DNA of 64,000 nt from an uncultured Bacteroidales bacterium. Its GTDB lineage: Bacteria; Bacteroidota; Bacteroidia; Bacteroidales; UBA932. The position numbers and the translations under genes are program-made. Location: positions 31,998-95,997 of the forward strand of contig CALVDL010000010.1 of NCBI GenBank assembly GCA_944326305.1, in the 5' to 3' direction. Positions 35,285 to 44,780 of this stretch are shown here, one piece after another (the first letter of the stretch is position 1; each line of letters begins with the position of its first letter). A model generated the notes under the pieces. The model was not told the DNA's origin, did no database searches, and worked only from the letters and a program-made list of their open reading frames with translations.

Positions 35285-36394
35285 ATGGAACAGTCGGGAC
35301 GTCTTGCTTCTCTGGATGCGCTCAGAGGATTTGACATGCTTTTTATCATGGGCCTCACTCCGCTCGTCGTATCCCTGTGCTGTCTTTTCCCCGGAGGAGA
35401 GGATTCATGGCTTGCCGGGACCATGTCCCATGTAGAGTGGCACGGGCTTTCGCACCATGACACTATATTTCCCCTGTTTCTTTTCATTGCAGGGATATCG
35501 TTCCCCTTTTCCTATGCGAAGCAGGTGGCATCAGGAGTACCGCTCAGCCGCATTTACCTGAAGATATTAAAAAGGGCGGCCGTGCTGGTGTTTCTCGGAG
35601 TCGTTTACAACGGGTTCTTCAATCTGGATTTCACGCATTTGAGGATAGCGAGCGTGTTGGGACGTATCGGGCTTGCATGGATGTTTGCCGCTCTTCTTTT
35701 CATAAATTTCAAAACGAAAGCAAGGGTGCTGACAGCTGTCGCCATTCTCGTGGGATACTGGCTGCTCCTGTGGCTCTGTCCTGCTCCTGACGCGCCTGCC
35801 GGAAGCGGCCCTTTCTCGTTCGAGGGCAATCTGGCAGGGTATGTCGACCGCCTTTTCCTTCCGGGGGCAATCCTTTCCGGGACATTCGATCCGGAAGGCA
35901 TCCTGAGTACATTGCCGGCGGTCGTTACGGCCATGCTCGGGATGTTCACAGGGGAGTTTGTCCGTATCCCGGAGGAGAAGATTCCGGGCGGCAGGAAATC
36001 GCTTTACATGCTCCTGGCTGCTGCCGCACTCCTGGCAGCCGGCCTCCTGTGGAGTACTGTTTTCCCGGTGAACAAGAAGCTGTGGACAAGTTCCTTCGTG
36101 TGTGTGGTCGGGGCGTATTCCCTTGGGCTGTTTTCCCTTTTCTATTATCTGACCGATGTGCGGGGATTCCGGAAATGGACCCTGTTCTTCAGGGTGGTCG
36201 GTTTGAATTCCATCACTATCTATCTGGCCCAGAGAATAATAAGTTTCGACGGGATACAGAAATTCTTCCTCGGGGGGCTGGAAGGCATATGCCCTCCGGA
36301 ACTGTCGGCCGTAGTCAGTGATGCCGGATATATGGCAGCCTGCTGGCTTTTTCTTTATTTCCTGTACCGTCATAAAGTCTTCCTTAAAGTATAA
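35285..36394 (+). CDS. HGSNAT-like membrane acyltransferase (DUF5009 / heparan-alpha-glucosaminide N-acetyltransferase family)
   Basis: 369 residues with about ten membrane segments. The N-terminus RLASLDALRGFDMLF and HDTIFPLFLFIAGISFPFS are typical of the family, in which the histidine-containing loop accepts an acyl group from acetyl-CoA and passes it to a sugar amine across the membrane. Bacterial members are thought to acetylate amino sugars or cell-envelope glycans, but few have been tested. It is followed after 35 bases by the Gfo/Idh/MocA gene and may share its transcript. Confidence 0.83.
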   Translation: MEQSGRLASLDALRGFDMLFIMGLTPLVVSLCCLFPGGEDSWLAGTMSHVEWHGLSHHDTIFPLFLFIAGISFPFSYAKQVASGVPLSRIYLKILKRAAVLVFLGVVYNGFFNLDFTHLRIASVLGRIGLAWMFAALLFINFKTKARVLTAVAILVGYWLLLWLCPAPDAPAGSGPFSFEGNLAGYVDRLFLPGAILSGTFDPEGILSTLPAVVTAMLGMFTGEFVRIPEEKIPGGRKSLYMLLAAAALLAAGLLWSTVFPVNKKLWTSSFVCVVGAYSLGLFSLFYYLTDVRGFRKWTLFFRVVGLNSITIYLAQRIISFDGIQKFFLGGLEGICPPELSAVVSDAGYMAACWLFLYFLYRHKVFLKV

Positions 36395-36429
36395 TTACTG
36401 ATAACCAATATTTCAAAATCAGAACAGCT

Positions 36430-37728
36430 ATGGACGAAAGCAGAAGAAGTTTTCTGAAGAAGGCGGGGGCGGGTGCCGCCCTGTTTACGATCCTTCCCAG
36501 ACATGTATTCGGAGCAATGGGCGGGGACAAGCGCTATGTGGCCCCGAGCGACCAGCTCACGAAAGGAATCATCGGAGTGGGCGGCATAGGCCGCTCGTCA
36601 AACCATTTCACGAGTGATGAACGCTGCAGGCTTGTAGCTATCTGCGATGTGGATACGGAGCATCTGCAGAAGGGCGTGGAGCTCGGCAAGAGGAAGTTCG
36701 GGCAGACCCTCAAGACATACCATGACTACAGGGACCTTATCCATGACCCGAATGTGGATATAGTGCATATAGCCACGCCTCCGCACTGGCACGGGATAAT
36801 GTCCGTTGAAGCCGCCAGGGCCGGGAAGGACATCTTCTGCGAGAAACCCATGACAAGGACGATAGGCGAAAGCAAGAGGGTCCGCGAGGCCGTACGACGC
36901 AGCGGACGCATCTTCCGTCTCAATACATGGTTCAGGTTCAAGGATACGTTCTACGGTCTGGGGACCGAGGTAGAGCCTCTGAAGAAGCTGGTTGACAGCG
37001 GGCTTCTGGGATGGCCGCTTACAGTGCGCATCTCCGGTGCAACCGGATTTGCGTGGAAATTCTTCTGGACAGGGAGGGAGAACCTTGTCCCGGAGCCTGT
37101 CCCGTCATGCCTGGACTACGATTTCTGGCTCGGGCCGGCTCCTTACAAGCCGTACAACCCGCACCGTGTGCACCAGACATTCCGCGGATACTGGGACTAT
37201 GACGGGGGAGGGCTCGGTGATATGGGCCAGCATTATATCGATCCTGTACAGTATATTCTCGGGAAAGACGGCACTTTCCCTGTGAAAGTCGAGGTCGATG
37301 CCCCTCAGCAGCATCCTGACGCTATCGGAATCTGGCGGAGCATTACATATACATACGAAGACGGATGCAAGATCATCCTTGAGGGAGAAGGCTTTGAGAG
37401 CCAGGGCAAGGTACCTTATATCGAAGGCCCTAAAGGCAAGGTCTACAAGGGGTTCGAATGTACCATTCCGAATGTGATGGAGCTGATAGCGGAGATGCCT
37501 GACCCTGAACCGCAGAACACCGACTTCATAGACTGCGTGAAAACCCGCCAGAAATTCGCCCTTAACGAAGACAACGGGCACCACAGCTCCACTATCGTGA
37601 ACATGGGTGTATGCGCCCTCCGGCTGGGCAGGACACTCCGTTTCGATCCAGGGTCCCAGCTGTTCATAGGGGACGAGGAGGCCAACAGGCTCATTGACCA
37701 GCCGATGAGGGGAACATGGAGCCTGTAG
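36430..37728 (+). CDS. Gfo/Idh/MocA-family oxidoreductase with twin-arginine signal
   Basis: 432 residues. The N-terminus has a Tat motif (Arg5-Arg6 in ESRRSFLKKAG), so the folded protein with its NAD(P) is probably exported to the periplasm. The Rossmann fold has GVGGIGRSS, and CEKP (Glu138-Lys139-Pro140) is the family cofactor/catalytic motif. The C-terminal domain has GDMGQHYIDPVQYILG. Exported members include GH109 enzymes and sugar 3-dehydrogenases that start oxidative cleavage of glycosides. The next gene ends in DUF1080, the usual partner in the latter route, so that role is favoured. Confidence 0.9.
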   Translation: MDESRRSFLKKAGAGAALFTILPRHVFGAMGGDKRYVAPSDQLTKGIIGVGGIGRSSNHFTSDERCRLVAICDVDTEHLQKGVELGKRKFGQTLKTYHDYRDLIHDPNVDIVHIATPPHWHGIMSVEAARAGKDIFCEKPMTRTIGESKRVREAVRRSGRIFRLNTWFRFKDTFYGLGTEVEPLKKLVDSGLLGWPLTVRISGATGFAWKFFWTGRENLVPEPVPSCLDYDFWLGPAPYKPYNPHRVHQTFRGYWDYDGGGLGDMGQHYIDPVQYILGKDGTFPVKVEVDAPQQHPDAIGIWRSITYTYEDGCKIILEGEGFESQGKVPYIEGPKGKVYKGFECTIPNVMELIAEMPDPEPQNTDFIDCVKTRQKFALNEDNGHHSSTIVNMGVCALRLGRTLRFDPGSQLFIGDEEANRLIDQPMRGTWSL

Positions 37729-37749
37729 GGAAGGAGAACCGTTCTTGTT

Positions 37750-37778
37750 TGTCATCCCGGGCGAAGCCGGGGGATCTG
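37750..37778 (+). repeat. REP-like extragenic palindrome
   Basis: TGTCATCCCGGGCGAAGCCG followed by GGGGATCTG resembles the right arm of the element at 5,748-5,777 read on the opposite strand (CTGTCGTCCCGAGCGAAGTC, then GAGGGATCTG). It contains a short internal hairpin (CCCGG...CCGGG). Confidence 0.65.
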
Positions 37779-37798
37779 TATAATGATAATTTATTCTA

Positions 37799-40624
37799 AT
37801 GACAACGAAAATGAAAAAGACCATATTATCTATAGTATTGATATTGGCAATACCGGCTCTGACTTCCTTGCAGGCTGGGGCGCAGGACGCCAGACAGAGG
37901 ACAGTGGAGACAATAGTCCAGGATGCCCTCGCACAGCTTCCGGCGCAGACGGCCGCCGACCTTGACAGGGAAATGGCTGACATAGCCGCATCAGCTCCCA
38001 GATCTGTAGAGATACTTGCAGGGATGCTCCTGCCTGCGGGACAGGGGGAGAACTCCAAGGTGGAATATGCCCTGAACGGTGTCGTGAACCATGTGGCAGC
38101 CTCCGGAAAAGGTGCGGCAGATGTGAGGGCCGGCTTAGTCTCCGGTATAAGGAAGTGCACGGATGTGGCCAATACATCATTCCTGCTCACGCTGCTCGGC
38201 AGGATAGCGACCGGGGATGAGATTCCGGTTTTCGTGGAATATGCCGGGGATGATGATCTCGGTTCCGTTGCCGTAGGCATTCTGTCCGGACTGCCCGGAA
38301 GCGGAGATGCGATAATGGATCTCGTCAGGACAGACGGAGCTTCCCGCCCTCTACTTGCATATGCCGTTGCCAGGAAAGGCCTTGCGGAGGCTGAACCTTA
38401 TCTGCAGCAGTGGATAGGCGAGCTCGGGGGCGATGCCGGAAAGGACTCTGACCCGTCAAGCAAAGTGGATACACCTGATATGAGGAGCTATCTCCACGCA
38501 CTTTCGCTCTGCGGCTCTTCCGCCTCTCTCAAGCTCCTCAAAAAGGAGTCGCCGTATGACTACGTGACACTTCTGGACCGTATCGCCCGGAAGGGGGACT
38601 ACAAGACAGCTTTGCGCGGTGCTGAAAAACTCCTGAAGTCGGATGATACAGGTATACGCTGTGCCGCCCTCGGGGTCATAGTTTCAGTTAAAGGGGCCCT
38701 TGCAGAGAAAGAGGTGGTGGCCGCCCTGAAGGACAGCGACAGGGAATACAGGTGCGCTGCACTTGACTATGCAGCTGCCTTCCGCATGGACGGATACCTT
38801 GTGAAAGGCATCAAGTCCCTCTTTCCTTCCCTTCCGGATGATGCCAGGACGGATGTCGTGAACTGGGCAGGTAATGTCAGGGTGGAATGGCTCCTTGATG
38901 AGGTGCTTTCATGCCTTTCTCCTGATTCCGCCGTGTCTCCGGAGCTTGCCATGGCGGCAGTTTCCGCTGCCGGGAAAATAGGCGGGGACAGGGCCGCCGA
39001 TGCCCTTGTGTCCCTGCTTTCCGGGGACAGGGAGCTGGCGGAAGCCGCCTATGAGGTCCTGCTTTCATTCGACGGAGACCTCGGCAGCCGTCTTGAAAGA
39101 GTGATAGGCGATGGCGGGGAGTCCGCGCTGATGGCCCTTTCACTTGCATGTGAAAGAAGGATGTCAGCTCTGGCTCCGGATGTGTTTGCCCTGCTGGAAT
39201 CCGGCCGGGGAGACCTCCGCGAACAGGCATACAGTTCCCTCTGGGGTTTTGTCACCCCGGATGACTGCGGAAAGCTCGGCGGCATGCTGGAGAAGTCATC
39301 AGATGACTTCGAAATCTCCGCGTTGCAGAAAGCCCTGTGCCACGCTCTCAAGGGACTTTCCCCGGAGGAGCAGTACGCGAAGGCGGCAGACCTGATGTCC
39401 TGCAGCGGTAATCCTGCTCTGTACTATCCCGCACTGGCCCAGGCCGGGACTAAGGAAGCCGTGGAGTCCCTCAGAAAAGGATACGAGGCAGGGTCGGAAG
39501 ACGCGTTCCGCGCGCTTATGACAGTGGATTCTTATCCTGCTGCCGATGTCCTGCTGGCTATTGCACAAGAAGATGCCGGTAAGGCAGATGCTGCTCTGGC
39601 CCGTTTCGTGGCACTGGTGAAAGCTTCCGGCCAGGACGGTATGGCAAAGGTGTCCAGATATGCTGCCGCCCTCAATCTCAACCCTGGAGACGAAATCAGG
39701 AACGAAGCTCTCAAAGCCTTGGCTGAAGTGCCTGTAATGCCGGCATTCCTTCTTGCAAGCGGATACCTCGATGACAAGGCAACAGCCTACCAGGCCGCCA
39801 ACGCCGTGAGGTCCATAGCTACCAAGACCGCAGACGAGATAGACTACAAGGCGGAGAAAGCCGCCCTCGAGAAAGCCATGGATATCTATGCCGCCGCCGG
39901 CGGTGCCGATGACGGGTATGCGGTGGACGAAATCAAGAAGATGCTCGCAGGCCTCCAGCCGCCGGCAGAGAAGTTCGTCCTCCCGGAGGATGAGGCCAGG
40001 GCCGGATACGAGGTGCTTTTCGACGGTACAGACCTTTCAAAATGGACAGGCGACACTACCGGCTATACTCCTGTCAACGGGACAATTTATGTGACAGCCG
40101 GCTACGGTGACACCCGCAATCTCTACACTAAGAAGGAGTACCGTGATTTCATCCTCCGCTTCGAGTTCTGTTTCGACAGGCCGGGCGTCAACAACGGTGT
40201 CGGCATCCGCACCCCGATGGGGAAGGACGCGGCATATTGGGGCATGTGCGAATGTCAGATTCTCGATCATGATGACCCTATATACAAGAACCTCAAGGAG
40301 TACCAGGTCCACGGCTCCGCATATGGCATTGTTCCCGCAAAGCGGATTGTGCACAAACCGTCCGGCACATGGAATTTCGAGGAGATCAAGGTCGTCGGGG
40401 ACCGGATTACTGTCACCCTCAACGGTGAGGTGATCCTGGACGCCAACCTCCGTGAGGCCTGCCAGGGGCACAATGTATCTCCGGACGGAGGCAAGTACAA
40501 TCCGTACACCGCCGACCACAAGAACCATCCGGGCATGTTCAACGAGAAAGGACATGTAGGCTTCCTCGGCCACGGGGCAGGCATCAAGTTCAGGAACGTC
40601 CGTATCCTCGACCTGTCAGAATAA
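37799..40624 (+). CDS. HEAT-repeat protein with C-terminal DUF1080 (3-keto-disaccharide hydrolase-like) domain
   Basis: 941 residues with a signal peptide; the start could also be the Met at 37,811. Residues about 30-730 are HEAT-like helical repeats (for example LAMAAVSAAGKIGGDRAADALVSLL, split here as AVSAAGKIGGDRAADALVSL). The C-terminal 200 residues are DUF1080: YEVLFDGTDLSKWTGD, NNGVGIRTP, WNFEEIKVVGDRITVTLNGE. Characterised DUF1080 proteins cleave 3-keto-glycosides made by Gfo/Idh/MocA dehydrogenases. With the oxidoreductase 70 bases upstream this pair fits a periplasmic 'alternative glycosidase' step. The substrate and the purpose of the large helical scaffold are unknown. Confidence 0.87.
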   Translation: MTTKMKKTILSIVLILAIPALTSLQAGAQDARQRTVETIVQDALAQLPAQTAADLDREMADIAASAPRSVEILAGMLLPAGQGENSKVEYALNGVVNHVAASGKGAADVRAGLVSGIRKCTDVANTSFLLTLLGRIATGDEIPVFVEYAGDDDLGSVAVGILSGLPGSGDAIMDLVRTDGASRPLLAYAVARKGLAEAEPYLQQWIGELGGDAGKDSDPSSKVDTPDMRSYLHALSLCGSSASLKLLKKESPYDYVTLLDRIARKGDYKTALRGAEKLLKSDDTGIRCAALGVIVSVKGALAEKEVVAALKDSDREYRCAALDYAAAFRMDGYLVKGIKSLFPSLPDDARTDVVNWAGNVRVEWLLDEVLSCLSPDSAVSPELAMAAVSAAGKIGGDRAADALVSLLSGDRELAEAAYEVLLSFDGDLGSRLERVIGDGGESALMALSLACERRMSALAPDVFALLESGRGDLREQAYSSLWGFVTPDDCGKLGGMLEKSSDDFEISALQKALCHALKGLSPEEQYAKAADLMSCSGNPALYYPALAQAGTKEAVESLRKGYEAGSEDAFRALMTVDSYPAADVLLAIAQEDAGKADAALARFVALVKASGQDGMAKVSRYAAALNLNPGDEIRNEALKALAEVPVMPAFLLASGYLDDKATAYQAANAVRSIATKTADEIDYKAEKAALEKAMDIYAAAGGADDGYAVDEIKKMLAGLQPPAEKFVLPEDEARAGYEVLFDGTDLSKWTGDTTGYTPVNGTIYVTAGYGDTRNLYTKKEYRDFILRFEFCFDRPGVNNGVGIRTPMGKDAAYWGMCECQILDHDDPIYKNLKEYQVHGSAYGIVPAKRIVHKPSGTWNFEEIKVVGDRITVTLNGEVILDANLREACQGHNVSPDGGKYNPYTADHKNHPGMFNEKGHVGFLGHGAGIKFRNVRILDLSE

Positions 40625-40684
40625 TGCCGGCCGTCCGGATGTCCGGCAAAACGGACTCCGGGCAGTGATACTGGCTGATGCATG

Positions 40685-40729
40685 AGGGCGTCCCAAGGCC
40701 AATTCCGGGACGCCCTTGTTCTTGTTTTG
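40685..40729 (+). terminator. Intrinsic terminator after the DUF1080 gene
   Basis: A 10-bp stem (AGGGCGTCCC / GGGACGCCCT) with a 12-base loop, followed by a T-rich run (TGTTCTTGTTTT). Confidence 0.8.
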
Positions 40730-40770
40730 CCTCTATGGTATATCGGGGATGCATGTAACGGAAAAATGTT

Positions 40771-40778
40771 TATCTTTG
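40771..40778 (+). promoter_or_regulatory. -7 element for the TlpA-like gene
   Basis: TATCTTTG lies 26 bases before the ATG, an exact match to TAnnTTTG, between the upstream terminator and the gene. Confidence 0.6.
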
Positions 40779-40803
40779 AAAAATTTTTGCATTATATAAT
40801 AAT

Positions 40804-41883
40804 ATGAAAACCAATGGTATTTTGATGATTGCGGCTGCAGGGGCGCTCCTTGCGGGCTGTGCAGGCGTTTCAGATGTCACCCGGATATCCGGGAAAGTGA
40901 CGGTGGATGCCGTAGATGAAGTGAATGTTGTGGTTCCGGAAATGGAAATAGATACTCTCGTACCTGTAAAGGACGGCAAATTCTATGTCGAGGTTCCTGC
41001 CAATCCACGGACTTTCGGCAGCATTGCGGCTGCAAGCTACGGTGTCCAGTTCATTCCGGACGGGACAGAGATAGATGTGGTCATTGCAGAGGAGTCTACG
41101 GCTACGTCCAGGAAATCAGGTTCTGTCCAGTCCAGGTTCTCCGCCTACCAGGAGAAAACCGGTGCCATCATGAACGACTTCAACACTGTGGCCCATTCGA
41201 TAGTAGCGGATACGGCCCTTACCGAGGAAGAGCGTGAAGCCAAGCTGGATTCTAACTACAATGCTGTGACGACCTCGTTTGTGGACTTCAACAAGCAGGT
41301 TATAGCCGAGAACAATGACAATGTAATTGCGCTTTTCGCGCTCCAGCAGGCTGCCATGCTGTCCGAGGATACAGAAACGCAGGATATGATCGCCCTGCTT
41401 TCACCGGCACTCCAGGAGACGGAAAGCGTAAAGGCCATGAAGGCTGATATCCAGACCCGCATCGAGACTGGCGAAGGCAAGATGTTCAAGGACTTCACCG
41501 TAGAGGACTCGGACGGAAAGACGGTCAAGTTCTCGGACTATGTAGGAAAAGGCAAGTATGTCCTGGTGGATTTCTGGGCGTCATGGTGCGGCCCGTGCAA
41601 GGCGGAGATCCCGAACATCCGTAACATCTATGACAAGTATCACAGGAAGGGGCTCGAGGTGCTCAGTGTCGCTGTATGGGACCAGCCTCAGGCCACCAAG
41701 GATACGGCAAAAGTATATGGAGTGAAGTGGAACCAGATCATCAACGCGCAGCAGGTACCTACAGAGCTTTACGGCATCCAGGGTATCCCGCATATCATTC
41801 TTTTCGGTCCGGACGGGACTATCCTCAAGAGGAACCTCCGCGGTGAGGAGATTGAGGCGGAAGTTGCAAAATACATCAAATAG
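40804..41883 (+). CDS. TlpA/ResA-like thiol-disulfide oxidoreductase lipoprotein
   Basis: 359 residues with lipobox LLAGC (Cys19), so it is tethered in the periplasm. The N-terminal half (about 25-215) is the DUF4369-like beta domain plus helices seen in Bacteroidota members. The thioredoxin fold begins near 230 and has the redox motif WCGPC (Trp261 to Cys265) and the cis-proline segment GIPHIILF. It probably reduces or isomerises exported disulfides. The TTG start of uvrC lies 10 bases after its stop, so the two are probably co-transcribed. Confidence 0.93.
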   Translation: MKTNGILMIAAAGALLAGCAGVSDVTRISGKVTVDAVDEVNVVVPEMEIDTLVPVKDGKFYVEVPANPRTFGSIAAASYGVQFIPDGTEIDVVIAEESTATSRKSGSVQSRFSAYQEKTGAIMNDFNTVAHSIVADTALTEEEREAKLDSNYNAVTTSFVDFNKQVIAENNDNVIALFALQQAAMLSEDTETQDMIALLSPALQETESVKAMKADIQTRIETGEGKMFKDFTVEDSDGKTVKFSDYVGKGKYVLVDFWASWCGPCKAEIPNIRNIYDKYHRKGLEVLSVAVWDQPQATKDTAKVYGVKWNQIINAQQVPTELYGIQGIPHIILFGPDGTILKRNLRGEEIEAEVAKYIK

Positions 41884-41892
41884 CCCGCGCAT

Positions 41893-43719
41893 TTGACGTT
41901 AAAAGAGAAAATAGCTTTATTCCCGCATTCCCCCGGTGTCTACAGGTACTATGACTCCGGGGGGAATGTCATTTATGTGGGTAAGGCCAAGGACCTGCAC
42001 AAGAGGGTCGCGCAGTATTTCGTCCCTCCGGAGAGGCTTACGCGCAAGACGGCTGTAATGGTCTCGAAGATCGCCGACGCGCAGTATTCAGTGGTTGATA
42101 CCGAGGCCGATGCGCTTCTGCTGGAGAACAACCTCATAAAGCAGTACAAGCCCAAATACAATATCCTCCTGAAGGACTCCAAGACCTATCCGTGGATATG
42201 CATCAGCGCGGATGAGTATCCTCGGGTATTCCTGACGCGGAGGCTCGTGAAAGACGGTTCGATGTATTTCGGGCCGTACAGTTCGGTCATGCATGCCAGG
42301 AACCTCCTGGAGCTGTTCTCCTCCCTGTACCCTCTGCGTACATGCAATTTGAAGATCACATCCGAGGCCATACTGCGCGGCAAGTTCCGCCCGTGCCTGA
42401 ACTACCATATCGGACGCTGCAAAGGATGCTGTGTAGGAGGGATATCCGTACAGGAGTACGGCCGGAACATCGGGGAGATTGTGCATCTTCTCAAAGGTGG
42501 CGGGAGGGAGATGATCCGCCATTACAGGGATCTGATGGCCAGTGCGGCAGAGAACCTGGAATTCGAGCAGGCGGAGGAGTACAGGCAGAAGATGCAGTCT
42601 ATCGAGAAGCATTACAGCAAGTCGCTGATAATGAACACGCAGGTTGGCAGTGTGGATGTCTTTTCCCTGGTGTTTGACTCCAACGAGGCATACGGGAATT
42701 TCATGCGCCTGCGCGATGGTGCCGTGATCCAGTCCCTCAACCTCGGGTTCAAGATGAATATCGAGGAGGACCAGTCGGAAGTCCTGGGCATGTTCATCGC
42801 GGAGATACAGTCGAAATTCGGCGAGCTCTCGAAAGAAGTGATAGTCCCGTTCCGCCCCGGAGTGGAAATAGACGGTGTGGAATTCCGTATCCCGGTCCGC
42901 GGTGACAAGCTCTCCCTTCTCGAGCTCAGCGCAAAGAATGCCAAAGAAATGCGTTTCAACGCCCTGAAGCAGAAAGAGCATACCGACCCTGATGACTTCA
43001 GGCGCAAGGTGCTTGAGGAGCTCCGCGATGCCATCGGCATGAAAGAGCTCCCGGTGCACATAGAGTGCTTTGACAATTCCAACATCCAGGGTACCAACCC
43101 GGTTGCCTCGTGCGTGGTCTTCCGCGATGCTGTCCCGTCCAAGAAGGACTACCGGCATTTCAACATCAAGACCGTGGTCGGGGCCAACGACTACGCCTCC
43201 ATGAAGGAGGTGGTGAACCGCCGCTATTCCCGTATGCTGATGGAGGCGCCTGACGACCTCCCTCAGCTGGTGGTTATAGACGGTGGCAAAGGGCAGCTCG
43301 CCTTTGCATACGAGGCCCTTGCAGAGCTGGGCCTTACCGGAAAGCTCACTGTGGTGGGCCTTGCAAAGCGGCTGGAGGAAGTCATCCGCGTCGGTGACCC
43401 GTACCCTCTCTTCATAGACAGGAACTCTCAGGCACTCAAGGTGCTGCAGAGAATCCGCGATGAAGCGCACCGTTTCGGGATCACCCACCACAGGAACCGC
43501 CGCAGCAAGGCGCAGGTCGAGTCCGCCCTGAGGGAGATAAAGGGGGTCGGGGAGAAGACGGAGCAGCGTCTTATCCTGCATTACGGGAGTGTGGCGCGGA
43601 TAGCTGCCGCAGCTGTTGAGGATCTTGCCGGGCTTGTCGGCCACGACCTTGCCGTAAGGATACATGACCATCTGTTGAATTTGAACCATGGGAAAAGACA
43701 GGATACTTTCTTTTTATGA
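41893..43719 (+). CDS. uvrC: Excinuclease ABC subunit C
   Basis: 608 residues, the size of the E. coli protein. It makes both incisions in nucleotide excision repair after UvrA/UvrB loading. The order is complete: GIY-YIG nuclease (GVYRYYDSGGNVIYVGKAKD, residues 15-34), UVR/UvrB-binding helix (LEFEQAEEYRQKMQSIE, about 219-235), RNase H-like endonuclease (ECFDNSNIQGT, about 391), and a helix-hairpin-helix pair near 545-570. The start is TTG at 41,893; no in-frame ATG precedes the GIY-YIG domain, and the alignment requires these residues. Its 3' end overlaps pnuC by 32 bases. Confidence 0.96.
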   Translation: MTLKEKIALFPHSPGVYRYYDSGGNVIYVGKAKDLHKRVAQYFVPPERLTRKTAVMVSKIADAQYSVVDTEADALLLENNLIKQYKPKYNILLKDSKTYPWICISADEYPRVFLTRRLVKDGSMYFGPYSSVMHARNLLELFSSLYPLRTCNLKITSEAILRGKFRPCLNYHIGRCKGCCVGGISVQEYGRNIGEIVHLLKGGGREMIRHYRDLMASAAENLEFEQAEEYRQKMQSIEKHYSKSLIMNTQVGSVDVFSLVFDSNEAYGNFMRLRDGAVIQSLNLGFKMNIEEDQSEVLGMFIAEIQSKFGELSKEVIVPFRPGVEIDGVEFRIPVRGDKLSLLELSAKNAKEMRFNALKQKEHTDPDDFRRKVLEELRDAIGMKELPVHIECFDNSNIQGTNPVASCVVFRDAVPSKKDYRHFNIKTVVGANDYASMKEVVNRRYSRMLMEAPDDLPQLVVIDGGKGQLAFAYEALAELGLTGKLTVVGLAKRLEEVIRVGDPYPLFIDRNSQALKVLQRIRDEAHRFGITHHRNRRSKAQVESALREIKGVGEKTEQRLILHYGSVARIAAAAVEDLAGLVGHDLAVRIHDHLLNLNHGKRQDTFFL

Positions 43720-44395
43720 CATCTTCCTGATAGCAGGGGTGATAGTCACCAATATCGTATATTCCGTCCTCACGGGGACTGTGGACATCATCGGCTCTGC
43801 CGCCGGGATAGCCGGCGTCTGCTGTGTGGTTCTGGTCGCCAAGGGAAGTATATGGAATTATGCTTTCGGCATAGTGAACGTGTCGCTTTATGCTGTGATT
43901 TCTTACAAGGCCGCCCTCTACGGGGACGCCGGCCTCAATGCCCTTTATTATCTGCCGATGCAGTTTGTGGGCTGGTGGCAGTGGCGCAAGCGTGGTGCGG
44001 CCGTGTCAAGGTCGGCATCTTCCGCCCCGGACCGTGATGTAAGGGTGAAGGCCCGCCGGATGTCGTGGGGGCAGCGCCTGCTGCTGGCTGCCGGCTCTGC
44101 TGTCCTGGTGTTTCTTGTCGGCCTCCTCCTCGAGCGTCTCGGGGACCCGCAACCGTACAAGGATTCCGCGACCACAGTTTTGAGCATTATTGCGCAAGCA
44201 CTTATGTCCCTGGCATTTATGGAGCAGTGGGCGCTCTGGATCATCACCAATGTCATCAGTGTCGCCATGTGGTCTGTCTGTGTGGCAAGAGGTGAAGCAC
44301 ATGCCGGCCTGATGGTGGTAATGTGGGTGTTTTATCTCCTTAACTCATTGAATGGATTGAGGGTATGGCTTAAGCTCAGCAGGGACAACACTTAA
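43688..44395 (+). CDS. pnuC: Nicotinamide riboside/mononucleotide transporter PnuC
   Basis: 235 residues with about seven membrane helices. The hallmark region is NYAFGIVNVSLYAVISYKAA followed by YYLPMQFVGWWQWRK, the vitamin-binding and membrane motif of PnuC. PnuC brings nicotinamide riboside into the cell by facilitated diffusion for NAD salvage. The start lies inside uvrC, a 32-base overlap that implies coupled translation. A central Lys/Arg-rich loop (KARRMSWGQR) precedes the last three helices. No NAD-salvage kinase (nadR) is adjacent. Confidence 0.92.
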   Translation: MGKDRILSFYDIFLIAGVIVTNIVYSVLTGTVDIIGSAAGIAGVCCVVLVAKGSIWNYAFGIVNVSLYAVISYKAALYGDAGLNALYYLPMQFVGWWQWRKRGAAVSRSASSAPDRDVRVKARRMSWGQRLLLAAGSAVLVFLVGLLLERLGDPQPYKDSATTVLSIIAQALMSLAFMEQWALWIITNVISVAMWSVCVARGEAHAGLMVVMWVFYLLNSLNGLRVWLKLSRDNT

Positions 44396-44425
44396 CAAAA
44401 ATTTTTATTTTCGGGATTTTTTACT

Positions 44426-44433
44426 TATTTTTG
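44426..44433 (+). promoter_or_regulatory. -7 element for acpP
   Basis: TATTTTTG fits TAnnTTTG and lies 71 bases before the ATG, in an AT-rich spacer typical of a highly expressed gene. Confidence 0.6.
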
Positions 44434-44504
44434 CACCCGATTTAGTAATCAGTAAAATAGTGTATACAAAATAAACTTAAATCATTAATTAAAATTTTAC
44501 TATC

Positions 44505-44747
44505 ATGTCAGAAGTTGCAGATAAAGTAAAGGCAATCATCGTTGACAAGTTGGGCGTTGATGAGTCTGAGGTAACAGAGACAGCAAGCTTCACTAACGAT
44601 CTCGGAGCTGATTCTCTCGATACGGTTGAACTTATTATGGAGTTTGAGAAAGCTTTCAACATCACTATCCCTGACGAGGCTGCCAGTGAGAAGATTTCAA
44701 CTGTCGGTGATGCTATCTCTTATATCGAGAATGAGTTGAACAAATAG
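44505..44747 (+). CDS. acpP: Acyl carrier protein
   Basis: 80 residues, acidic. The phosphopantetheine attachment serine is Ser37 in [10 protein letters not shown]. It carries growing chains in fatty-acid synthesis and supplies lipid A and phospholipid acylation. Codon use differs from its neighbours (more T-ending codons), as expected of a highly expressed gene. In many Bacteroidota fabF and rnc follow acpP; here a terminator follows at once and the next gene is convergent, so it is monocistronic. Confidence 0.97.
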   Translation: MSEVADKVKAIIVDKLGVDESEVTETASFTNDLGADSLDTVELIMEFEKAFNITIPDEAASEKISTVGDAISYIENELNK

Positions 44748-44780
44748 TTTTCTTCACATCCCGGAAAAAGTTACCGGAAA

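Noticed and set aside
42088..43689. 533-codon open frame on the minus strand opposite uvrC
   Set aside because: It mirrors uvrC codon by codon, has no signal, no family motifs and no promoter; GC-rich codon bias creates such antisense frames. The same applies to long frames opposite secY (56,548-57,795), the DUF1080 gene region (37,105-38,280) and uppP/lpxH (49,299-50,732).
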